Source: Mucilaginibacter corticis
GTDB lineage: Bacteria > Bacteroidota > Bacteroidia > Sphingobacteriales > Sphingobacteriaceae
NCBI RefSeq assembly: GCF_007558865.1
Contig: NZ_VLPK01000001.1
Span: forward strand, 124,001-188,000
DNA: 64,000 bases
Reading direction: 5' to 3'
Shown here: piece after piece, positions 17,202-24,518 of the stretch
Numbering within the stretch: the stretch's first letter is position 1
How the letters are laid out: each line of letters opens with the position of its first letter
Program-made: the position numbers and the translations under genes
The notes under the pieces: model-generated
Databases searched by the model: none
What the model saw: only the letters and a program-made list of their open reading frames with translations
Told to the model about the DNA's origin: nothing

Positions 17202-19754
17202 TTATACCACCCTGCCCATGTGCGGATCGCTAAAGCCTGTGCGGCCTGTTTCAACCCGGCCTGCATATCTTTTCTCGAACAAGTCATGACCTTTTACTTT
17301 CGCACTGAAATCGTACCAGTTATGGCTTTTGTCCAGGTTTAAAACCAAGCTTGTCTCACCCGACGGAACTACCGTTTTTACGTGGTTGTTTGTTTTATAT
17401 GAATGATCAATAATTTCGACAACCTGCTGCTTTTTGGTATTATTCTTTATTTTAAGTACCACATTACCGCTAAGCTGATTGCTGGTTAGTCCCTTTTGGT
17501 AATCAACATGAATGTCAAGGGCTGGGTCGCTATGATCACCTTTAAACTCGCGGTAAAATCCGTTCGGGCCGTAAACTCTTAAATGATAATAATCATCGCC
17601 AAACTCATGCAGCGGCCAGCTATCAGCTAAACTGTCGCCGGCTGTTAACCCGTACGACCAGGTGCGCACATCTTCAAACTGTTGCGGATCGTCAGCTTTA
17701 ACATATTTGCCCGGAGCATATACATTAAACGGAGCGCCAATACTTTTTTCGCCAAAAACTTTATTACCTGCTGCAAAGCTGATCTCGAAAACTTTTTTAT
17801 CTGCATTTAGTTTTCCGTCAACATGCAATTCATAAGGCAGAGCACAAGCTGGTTTTATTCCCGCCTCCTGCTTGGCCATGTAAGGCGAGTCACCGGGGTT
17901 ATGGTTTATAGCAGCGATCTCTGCCGGGTTAAGCAATTTATAAGTTGGCAGTTCCTTAAATTTTGCCTTATGTATGCCTTCTACAAAAACATTACGGGCT
18001 AAAAATTCGGGCGTTTCAATTTTTTCCCTATTATATGGCCTGAATGCAGTAGTGAGGTCGCCGCATATTGTACGGCGCCAATCACTAATGTTTGGTTCTA
18101 CCACTTTTTTACCTGTCTTTTTACTTAAAAATCCCTCTAAAAACTGCAGGGTCGAAGTATGGTCAAATACTTCTGAATTCACAAAGCCGCCTTTGCTCCA
18201 TGGTGATGCAATTACCATCGGTACACGGAAACCCAAACCTATTGAGCTTTCGCGGTCATATTTAGCCGGAAAACCCTTACGGTCATTTTCCTGCTCGACA
18301 GTTACAAACTCTACACGGGTATCTATTCCTTTTGAAGCAGCACCTGTTCCGGTTTTGTGAGAGTGTGGCGCTACAAACGGGGGCACGTGGTCGAAATAGC
18401 CGTCGTTTTCATCATAAGTAAGAATAAAGATGGTCTTTTTCCAAACCTCCGGATTCTGCGTCAATATGTCTAATACTTCAGATACATACCATGCACCATA
18501 CCATGCCGCCGTTGGGTGGTCGCTAAAGTTTTCGGGCGCGCTTAACCATGATACTGTGGGCAGCTTACCGGTTTTCACATCATCCCTGAATTGGTATAAT
18601 ACATCACCCTTAGGTACCTGCACTTCGCGCTCAGTACCATTATCATCATACTTTAATGTGATCAGCTCATGATAATCAGGATCGTTTTTATTGGTACTAA
18701 AAGCTTTAAAGTGAATACTTTTTTCCCTGTCAGATAAACTATCAAACTGGCCTGGTTTAATTTTTTCTTTTTCTTTTTTAAAATCCTCCAGGTACTTCTG
18801 CATGTATCTCAGTTCAAGCTTCAGGTGATCAATATGCGCATCACCGGCTGCCAGGCCATCTATGTTTTTCTGCTTCTCGGCTATCATGCCCGGCAGTTTT
18901 TCTATACGGGCATCCAAGGCGTCTAAATGTTTTTGGTGCAGGTGGATGTTGTATTGCTCAAAAAACTCCAGCGGATTGTCCTGGAAATTTGATAGCCATG
19001 CATCCTGCTCGCCCTCAAAACCAACATCAATACTCATTTCGTTCTGGTAGCATTTCCATGAGATCCCGTGATCTTCCAAACGTTCAGGGAAAGTGGCCCA
19101 TTTTAATGTACCATAGTCCATATCGTCGTTCCATACGTTGGCACGTGAGCTTTCATTTTGCTCTTCCCTTATAGTCCCTGTCCAAAAGTAAAGTCGGTTG
19201 GGGTTGGTACCGGTTAACGACGAACAAAAGTTCTGATCACACACGGTAAAGGCATCAGCCAGCGCATAATAAAACGGGAGATCTTCGCGGGTGTGGTAGC
19301 CCAGCGTTAAAGGCATGTGGCTGTATTGCTTTATGCTGTTCTTCTTTTCAACAAGCCACTGGTCAAATTTACCGTCGTTGCGGCTGTTTACCTGGTTTGA
19401 CCATGAGTGCGGCAATGAACTCATCCATGTAGCTTTGGTGTTTTTTATGTCGAGATGAAAAGGCGCATAAGTTTCGCCTTTTTCGTTGGATTGCAGCCAT
19501 ACCTTATTTTTGTTAGGCAGATCGATGGCACGTGGGTCATTATAGCCCCTTACCCCTTTTAATGTACCAAAACAATGGTCGAAAGAACGATTTTCCTGCA
19601 TCAGGATAACTACGTGCTCGGCATCCAGATAAGTACTGCCTTCAGCCGCGTTAATAGCCATAGCCTTTTGTATTGAGGCCGGCAACACACCGCTAACACT
19701 TGCGGCGCCGGTTAATAATGCAGCTTTCTTTAAAAAGTCTCTCCTGTTATCCAT
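17202..19754 (-). CDS. plcC: Phosphocholine-specific phospholipase C, Tat-exported
   Basis: 850 residues. The N-terminus MDNRRDFLKKAALLTGAAS is a twin-arginine signal. The phosphoesterase domain (about 45-580) has metal motifs QENRSFDHCFG and TYDENDGYFDHVPPF, and the candidate nucleophile T183 in LTGTNPNR. Two C-terminal beta-domains of the DUF756 type follow (about 650-845). The family hydrolyses phospholipid head groups to diacylglycerol and a phosphorylated alcohol outside the inner membrane. It is the last gene of the minus strand unit after the FAD enzyme (35 bp gap), so it is probably co-transcribed with phosphonate catabolic genes. That context suggests head groups with C-P bonds as well as phosphocholine; this is inference. 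Confidence 0.93.
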   Translation of the reverse strand: MDNRRDFLKKAALLTGAASVSGVLPASIQKAMAINAAEGSTYLDAEHVVILMQENRSFDHCFGTLKGVRGYNDPRAIDLPNKNKVWLQSNEKGETYAPFHLDIKNTKATWMSSLPHSWSNQVNSRNDGKFDQWLVEKKNSIKQYSHMPLTLGYHTREDLPFYYALADAFTVCDQNFCSSLTGTNPNRLYFWTGTIREEQNESSRANVWNDDMDYGTLKWATFPERLEDHGISWKCYQNEMSIDVGFEGEQDAWLSNFQDNPLEFFEQYNIHLHQKHLDALDARIEKLPGMIAEKQKNIDGLAAGDAHIDHLKLELRYMQKYLEDFKKEKEKIKPGQFDSLSDREKSIHFKAFSTNKNDPDYHELITLKYDDNGTEREVQVPKGDVLYQFRDDVKTGKLPTVSWLSAPENFSDHPTAAWYGAWYVSEVLDILTQNPEVWKKTIFILTYDENDGYFDHVPPFVAPHSHKTGTGAASKGIDTRVEFVTVEQENDRKGFPAKYDRESSIGLGFRVPMVIASPWSKGGFVNSEVFDHTSTLQFLEGFLSKKTGKKVVEPNISDWRRTICGDLTTAFRPYNREKIETPEFLARNVFVEGIHKAKFKELPTYKLLNPAEIAAINHNPGDSPYMAKQEAGIKPACALPYELHVDGKLNADKKVFEISFAAGNKVFGEKSIGAPFNVYAPGKYVKADDPQQFEDVRTWSYGLTAGDSLADSWPLHEFGDDYYHLRVYGPNGFYREFKGDHSDPALDIHVDYQKGLTSNQLSGNVVLKIKNNTKKQQVVEIIDHSYKTNNHVKTVVPSGETSLVLNLDKSHNWYDFSAKVKGHDLFEKRYAGRVETGRTGFSDPHMGRVV

Positions 19755-19789
19755 CTCTGTTTTTTTGGTACGTTAATATTAAGGATATT

Positions 19790-20914
19790 TTATTTTCTCG
19801 AAGTAAAAAACTCTTCACACAAACCGAATGATAAGGTCATTCCGTTACCGCCAACGCCATTTATTATGGTTACGCCGGGTTCAATTTCTTTGATCAGTTC
19901 GGTTTGGCCATTCATCATTTTAGGGTAGATACCATGCCATGACTGTAACAACTGCCAATCCTTAAAATTAGCGAATGTATGTAAGTAGTCTGTTATTAGT
20001 GTATTAATAAATTGCTTGTCGAAGGGGTCATGCACCAAGCCATATTCGTGCGAATCGCCGATGGTAAGTTCGCCACTGCCATTTTGCGATACCATTACGT
20101 GGATACCCCATTTAAGGTAATCGGCATATTGTTCTTCGTAACGTTTACGCAACGCGGGCAATGACGCGGCAACCTGGAAACCGGGATAATGGATCATGGA
20201 TAAACCTCCGCATAATGACGGGCCGATACGCCACTCATCCGGCTGGCTTACCAAACGCATCATTTGCAGTTTACATTTGGTGATGTTGGTCTCTAAAAAT
20301 AATTCCGGGTAAAGCGTTTCAAAATCAGCGCCGCTGCAAACAAATATTTCATCGGCTTGCCAGAACTTTGCTCCCGAGTAAACTTTAGGGTGTTCTATTT
20401 TTCTGATGGCCGTATTCCAGTGAAATTGCACACCGTATTTTTCTGCAAGGTATTTAGCTATCTGCCCTACGGCTACTCTTGATTCAACGATCATTTCTTC
20501 GCCGCTCCACAACGCGCCTTTCAACCCCTCCGGATTTACAGCAGGCGATTTAAGCAGTGTTTCTGATGCGTTAAGCAATCTGCAATCGCGGTGAGCGTGG
20601 TTTATATCTACATATTCTTTAATCACCTGCAATTCATCGTCATGATAAGCCAGGTGTAATGAACCAACCTCATCATGCCAGATGTTGGCTTCTTCGCAAA
20701 TTTCTTTCCAGATGCTTCGCGATAACATAGCCCTTTCAAATAGCGGCCCTGTTTGCTGCCCAATTGGCCAGATCATCCCAAAATTGCGGATAGAGGCACC
20801 TACAGCCTGCTCGTTACGTTCAAAAACGGTTATGCTGTAACCGCGTTTGGCTAATGCGCGTGCGGTAGCAAGGCCAACTATGCCGGCGCCAATTATTATT
20901 GCTGATGGTTTCAT
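19790..20914 (-). CDS. FAD-dependent oxidoreductase of phosphonate loci (TIGR03364 / HpnW-type)
   Basis: 374 residues from the ATG at 20914 (MKPSAIIIGAGIVGLATARA); the frame extends further upstream but that part overlaps the transporter gene. The Rossmann motif GAGIVGLATARALA lies at residues 9-22, followed by the ERNEQAVGASIRNFGMIWP segment of D-amino-acid oxidase-like enzymes and a C-terminal GVGGNGMTLSFG FAD motif. This clade is known to accompany phosphonatase-like HAD genes and is thought to oxidise 2-aminoethylphosphonate or N-alkyl/hydroxy derivatives to the aldehyde, replacing the transaminase PhnW. The start overlaps the transporter stop by an ATGA. Confidence 0.88.
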   Translation of the reverse strand: MKPSAIIIGAGIVGLATARALAKRGYSITVFERNEQAVGASIRNFGMIWPIGQQTGPLFERAMLSRSIWKEICEEANIWHDEVGSLHLAYHDDELQVIKEYVDINHAHRDCRLLNASETLLKSPAVNPEGLKGALWSGEEMIVESRVAVGQIAKYLAEKYGVQFHWNTAIRKIEHPKVYSGAKFWQADEIFVCSGADFETLYPELFLETNITKCKLQMMRLVSQPDEWRIGPSLCGGLSMIHYPGFQVAASLPALRKRYEEQYADYLKWGIHVMVSQNGSGELTIGDSHEYGLVHDPFDKQFINTLITDYLHTFANFKDWQLLQSWHGIYPKMMNGQTELIKEIEPGVTIINGVGGNGMTLSFGLCEEFFTSRK

Positions 20915-22215
20915 GCGGTTGCAATATTCATATTTGTAGATTTGCCCTTGTCCTGGTTTCGGGCAATGCTTAAAAAATAAATTAATGACAGTACGGAACA
21001 CGTGCCCCCTATAACGGCAACGGTTATTACGCCTTCCTGGAAAAAGGTACCCCAGCTGATATTTGGCCTGCCTAATTCTTTAACCAGTAAAACGCTCACA
21101 CTGCCCAGATAACCCATAGAATCGGCCACGTAGATTAAGAAGCCTACGTTACCTTTAAAATGATATGAAGCCAGTAGTCTTTCAAAAAAGACCGCATTGT
21201 AAGGTACGTATCCAAAATAAAGGCCAAGGCCGGTAAGTGTCATCCAGGTCATAGGCCCAATTAATTTAAGGCCGAACAAAATGGTGCTCACTCCTATTAG
21301 TATACAGCCACCAATGATGAGGTAATGTATAATGCTGAATGCCTTCAGGTTTTTCTTTACCAGTATCAGCAGGCTCATAGCCACCAATACTATAATTGAT
21401 ATAATGGTATCTATCTGTGTAAATATGGCATTGTTTTTTACACCTAAACTGGCCCAGATCTCCACCTCAAAATTATCACGCACGTCGCGCATAATGGTTA
21501 ACAGCACATAAATAACCAGGGTAAGTATTATACCCGGTAAAAACCTGGCTAAAAAATCCTTACGTTCGGCCGCGTCCATCGGCAGGCGCTTGGTGCGTAA
21601 CTGAATATCTTCGGCAGTAGGCGGTGGCATCAGCTCAAGGCAAAAAACAAAGAGCAATAACGGCAATACAAACAGCGCGCCCGTTATAAATGGCATCTGG
21701 AATTCTGAGATATGGAACGAACTCATCAGCGTACGTGCAACAGTTTTCACAAAGCCCGAAGCAAATATCAGGCTGATGGAAAGTACCGCCGCCATAAACT
21801 CGGTAGACTTACGCCCCTCTAAGTATCCAAAAACCAATCCCCAGATCAGCCCTAACGGAAATCCATTAATGAAAAGGAATATGATATTGTATGGCGCAGG
21901 CACAATAGCAAAGCACAATAACGCCAGCCATGCAATACCGATTAATACCAGGATACTTTTAGCACGCTGGCCCGGCTTTAATTCAGATATAAACTTTATA
22001 CCATAAAACTTACTCATGGTGTAGCCAATGATCTGGGCGATTACCAGCCACACCTTATAATCAATATGAAAATATTGCTGCCCGGTAAAGGTACCGGCAG
22101 AATAAGCCTTTCTGAATGCGTACATACAGGTATAAGCACCAAATGATGCCATTGCGGCAAATACCGATACTAACCCATAGGGCCATTTGGCAACCTTAGC
22201 GCGCAGCTTTTCCAT
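20911..22215 (-). CDS. DUF5690 family MFS-like transporter, putative phosphonate importer
   Basis: 434 residues with about 12 hydrophobic segments. The N-terminus (VSVFAAMASFGAYTCMYAFRKAYSAGTF in parts) and the GLVFGYLEGRKSTEFMAA stretch identify the DUF5690 group, distantly like the GlpT organophosphate antiporters with the MYxFRK motif. It lies between the phosphonatase-like gene (10 bp) and the FAD enzyme (ATGA overlap), so inner-membrane uptake of an aminophosphonate is the likely role. No ABC transporter PhnCDE is present in the window, which fits. Confidence 0.85.
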   Translation of the reverse strand: MEKLRAKVAKWPYGLVSVFAAMASFGAYTCMYAFRKAYSAGTFTGQQYFHIDYKVWLVIAQIIGYTMSKFYGIKFISELKPGQRAKSILVLIGIAWLALLCFAIVPAPYNIIFLFINGFPLGLIWGLVFGYLEGRKSTEFMAAVLSISLIFASGFVKTVARTLMSSFHISEFQMPFITGALFVLPLLLFVFCLELMPPPTAEDIQLRTKRLPMDAAERKDFLARFLPGIILTLVIYVLLTIMRDVRDNFEVEIWASLGVKNNAIFTQIDTIISIIVLVAMSLLILVKKNLKAFSIIHYLIIGGCILIGVSTILFGLKLIGPMTWMTLTGLGLYFGYVPYNAVFFERLLASYHFKGNVGFLIYVADSMGYLGSVSVLLVKELGRPNISWGTFFQEGVITVAVIGGTCSVLSLIYFLSIARNQDKGKSTNMNIATA

Positions 22216-22225
22216 ACTGATAGGT

Positions 22226-22900
22226 CTATTGATTAATAATATCTACTACGTCGGCTATATCATCAATAATATGTGTGGGATGATAAGGCTCCAGCTCTTC
22301 ACGGGTAAAGCTACCTGTGGTTACGCCTATCACATACTTACAACCGGCGTTTTGGCCTTCATTTACGTCAACCTCAGTATCGCCAACCTTAGCCACTTCG
22401 TTGGCATCGATAATGCCAAATTCGGCCATCATTTTTTGTATCATGTAAGGATGCGGGCGGCCTTGTTCAACCTCGTCTGATGCGATAAGATAATCTATCA
22501 ACCCTTTTTCTTTCCATTGCAGCCTGTTGATGATGGTATCGGCTATAGCACGGGTAAAGCCGGTATTTAAACCGATCTTTATGCCCTGCGCATGAAGGCG
22601 CTCAAATGTTTCTTCAGTATGAGGGAATACCTCGATCTGGGGCGATGTACGATAAAAGTTTATCATGTGCTCCACAAAATCGTTGTGGATAGCCTGTATC
22701 AATTCTTCAGTTACACCTGTTTCATTTTTTAACAAGATGCGGATAGCCTCTATCTTTTTATAACCCATTACCAGGGCTATTTCATTAATTGGCGCGTCAT
22801 AACCATGTTGGTTCATGGTCGACTTAAAAGCATTCATTACACCTATTTCATCTTGAATGGTGGTGCCTGCTATATCAAAAACTACTAATTTTATACTCAT
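22226..22900 (-). CDS. Phosphonatase-like HAD hydrolase (PhnX-like)
   Basis: 224 residues. HAD motif I is D9-I-A-G-T-T, with alanine at D+2 as in phosphonoacetaldehyde hydrolase in place of the aspartate of phosphatases. The cap region reads VMGYKKIEAIRIL; K49 lines up with the Schiff-base lysine of PhnX (GLLKIDHVR). Motif II is NTGFT, and motif III/IV is KVGDTEVDVNEG. Together these support cleavage of phosphonoacetaldehyde to acetaldehyde and phosphate by the imine mechanism. It is the first gene of the unit with transporter, FAD enzyme and phospholipase C, and is preceded by the shared promoter module at 22924-22957. Confidence 0.9.
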   Translation of the reverse strand: MSIKLVVFDIAGTTIQDEIGVMNAFKSTMNQHGYDAPINEIALVMGYKKIEAIRILLKNETGVTEELIQAIHNDFVEHMINFYRTSPQIEVFPHTEETFERLHAQGIKIGLNTGFTRAIADTIINRLQWKEKGLIDYLIASDEVEQGRPHPYMIQKMMAEFGIIDANEVAKVGDTEVDVNEGQNAGCKYVIGVTTGSFTREELEPYHPTHIIDDIADVVDIINQ

Positions 22901-22923
22901 TACAAAAGGTTATAATTGTTCAA

Positions 22924-22957
22924 CAATACTAAAATTAGTTTATTAATATTAAACTAA
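22924..22957 (-). promoter_or_regulatory. Shared phosphonate promoter module, copy 1
   Basis: Minus strand: TTAGTTTA (22957-22950), N7, TAAACTAA (22942-22935), N3, TAGTATTG (22931-22924). The inverted repeat is perfect, and the last box is one mismatch from the -7 consensus TAnnTTTG. The same arrangement with the same spacings precedes susC at 24442-24475. Confidence 0.75.
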
Positions 22958-22999
22958 GCCTGTATTAAGAAAAAATTAATTTGTAATGGGTAAAGAGCT

Positions 23000-23581
23000 T
23001 TAAGCTTTCTTTTCTTCAAAGAAATAGATCACAAGTGTAGTCGCAATATCAGATCCCAGGTTTCGGGGAGTATGGGGTATCCTGCCGTCAAACAAGATAG
23101 AATCACCTTTTGATAGAACTATTATTTCATCATTGAACCGGTATTCTATTTCACCGGACAATATGTATTTATATTCATAAGCCTCGGTTTCAACCAATGG
23201 CCTTTTGGCATCAGGCTCAAGTTCTAATATCACAATATCAACTGTCGACTGCGATATATATTGGGTAAAGATCCGTTGATAATGAAAGCCTTCGGCATGT
23301 TCCTTCTCGAAGCGCTCATACTCGTTTTTGCGCTTAACCAGTATAAGCTGCTGGTTAGTTTTGGTATGGATGTCTTTGAAAAATATATTCAGGTCAATAT
23401 CAAGCGCCTTAATAATATCTATCAACACAATAAGCGAGGGTACGGTACGGCTATTTTCTATTTGTGAAATTAGCCCTTTACTTACATTGGCACGGGTAGC
23501 CAACTCTTGTACAGTAATGTTTTTTTCGCGGCGTTTTTCCTTAATATGATTGCTTATCTGTATAATAATATCCTCTTCCAT
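23000..23581 (-). CDS. XRE-family regulator with C-terminal cupin domain
   Basis: 193 residues. An N-terminal helix-turn-helix of the XRE type (about 10-65: ITVQELATRANVSKGLISQIENSRTVPS in parts) is followed by a cupin sensor domain (about 110-190: FRPLVETEAYEYKYILSGEIEYRF, with GDSILFDGRIPHTPRN as second motif). This architecture senses small metabolites. It lies between the phosphonatase operon (same strand, 99 bp) and the divergent phnZ-like gene, so it is the natural candidate to bind the shared promoter modules. Ligand unknown. Confidence 0.93.
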   Translation of the reverse strand: MEEDIIIQISNHIKEKRREKNITVQELATRANVSKGLISQIENSRTVPSLIVLIDIIKALDIDLNIFFKDIHTKTNQQLILVKRKNEYERFEKEHAEGFHYQRIFTQYISQSTVDIVILELEPDAKRPLVETEAYEYKYILSGEIEYRFNDEIIVLSKGDSILFDGRIPHTPRNLGSDIATTLVIYFFEEKKA

Positions 23582-23597
23582 AGAAATAAAGTTGCGG

Positions 23598-23626
23598 CAA
23601 AGTTATATTTTGTTTAAAACCGTCAA
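23598..23626 (-). promoter_or_regulatory. Promoter of the XRE-cupin gene
   Basis: Minus strand: TTG of CTTGAC at 23626-23624, 18 nt, then TAACTTTG at 23605-23598. The -7 box ends 17 nt before the ATG at 23581. It lacks the TAGTATTG-type box of its neighbours. Confidence 0.65.
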
Positions 23627-23669
23627 GAATAAAATTTAGTTAATTAAAGTTAAATGATAGCATTTAGGT

Positions 23670-23689
23670 TAAACTTTGTATAGTATTTG
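23670..23689 (+). promoter_or_regulatory. Shared phosphonate promoter module, partial copy (phnZ-like gene)
   Basis: TAAACTTT (23670-23677), N3, TAGTATTTG (23681-23689). It keeps the right half-site and the box with the 3 nt spacing of the full copies; the left arm is not recognisable at the normal distance. A separate left-arm-like TTAGTTAA lies at 23636-23643. Confidence 0.5.
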
Positions 23690-23754
23690 TAAAACATATC
23701 ATATAAATTTAACACTCACATAATCTCTGTTCGGCTAATTTGTTAAAAAATATC

Positions 23755-24327
23755 ATGGCTGCAAATACTAATATAGATAAGGTAAATAAGGTGTTTTCAT
23801 TATATGAAAAATATGGTGATGAAGACTACATAGGCGAACCTGTATCTCAATTAGAACATATGTCGCAAGCGGCAGAAATGGCCAGGATTGAAGGTTATGA
23901 TGACGAAGTGATATTAGCAGCATTTTTTCATGACATAGGCCATTTATGTGCGGATGACAACGAAGCCGAAAGCATGGATGGTTTAGGCAATGTTGACCAT
24001 GAAAAATTAGGTGCTGACTATTTACTTAACCTTGGCTTTTCTGGAAGGCTTGCAGCGTTGGTAAAAAGCCATGTTGTAGCCAAGCGCTATCTTACTTATA
24101 AATATCCTGAATATTATAATAAACTTTCTGACGCGAGTAAAGCCACCCTTGCTTTCCAGGGAGGCGTTATGACTGAACAGGAAGCAATAGCTTTTGAAGC
24201 TAACCCTGATGCCGATCTAATAATAAAATTCCGCGAGTGGGATGATGCCGCAAAAGAAACAGAGATCCCGGTTAATAACATTGATTATTTAAAATCGATC
24301 GCTATCCTGCATTTAGATAGTCAATAA
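23755..24327 (+). CDS. PhnZ-like HD-domain oxygenase (phosphonate-associated HDIG protein)
   Basis: 190 residues from the ATG at 23755. The HD fold carries H35, the pair HD in FFHDIGHL, and later H/D ligands (DHEKLGADYL, KSHVVAKRY), as in mixed-valent diiron oxygenases. Y25 and E28 in DYIGEPVSQLEH match the Tyr-x-x-Glu lid of PhnZ, which cleaves 1-hydroxy-2-aminoethylphosphonate to glycine and phosphate; TmpB is a relative acting on the trimethylated substrate. The usual 2-oxoglutarate partner (PhnY/TmpA) is absent here, so the hydroxylated substrate may be imported or made elsewhere. Divergent from the XRE-cupin gene. Confidence 0.88.
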   Translation: MAANTNIDKVNKVFSLYEKYGDEDYIGEPVSQLEHMSQAAEMARIEGYDDEVILAAFFHDIGHLCADDNEAESMDGLGNVDHEKLGADYLLNLGFSGRLAALVKSHVVAKRYLTYKYPEYYNKLSDASKATLAFQGGVMTEQEAIAFEANPDADLIIKFREWDDAAKETEIPVNNIDYLKSIAILHLDSQ

Positions 24328-24333
24328 TTAAAA

Positions 24334-24358
24334 TAACCCTCCCAAGGTTAATTTTTTG
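24334..24358 (+). terminator. Weak terminator after the phnZ-like gene
   Basis: Short stem TAACC (24334-24338) / GGTTA (24346-24350) followed by ATTTTTTG. It would separate the phnZ-like gene from susC, which has its own promoter. Confidence 0.45.
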
Positions 24359-24441
24359 TAAGCTGATTGTAACCGCCCTGTTACTGAAAACCCCAGCTTA
24401 ATATGTTCTACACGGTTTGTTCAACATAGCATAACATAGAC

Positions 24442-24475
24442 TTAGTTTACAAATAATAAACAAAGTTTAGTATTG
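24442..24475 (+). promoter_or_regulatory. Shared phosphonate promoter module, copy 2 (susC)
   Basis: TTAGTTTA (24442-24449), N7, TAAACAAA (24457-24464), N3, TAGTATTG (24468-24475), then a 43 bp leader to the susC ATG. One mismatch from the perfect inverted repeat of copy 1, with identical spacing. Confidence 0.75.
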
Positions 24476-24518
24476 CTGCATGAAAAATCCCTTAATAATC
24501 CTTATTTAAAATTAACCG

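Noticed and set aside
20915..21001. Upstream extension of the FAD oxidoreductase
   Set aside because: It lies inside the transporter gene, and the FAD-binding motif starts directly after the ATG at 20914, which overlaps the stop as ATGA.
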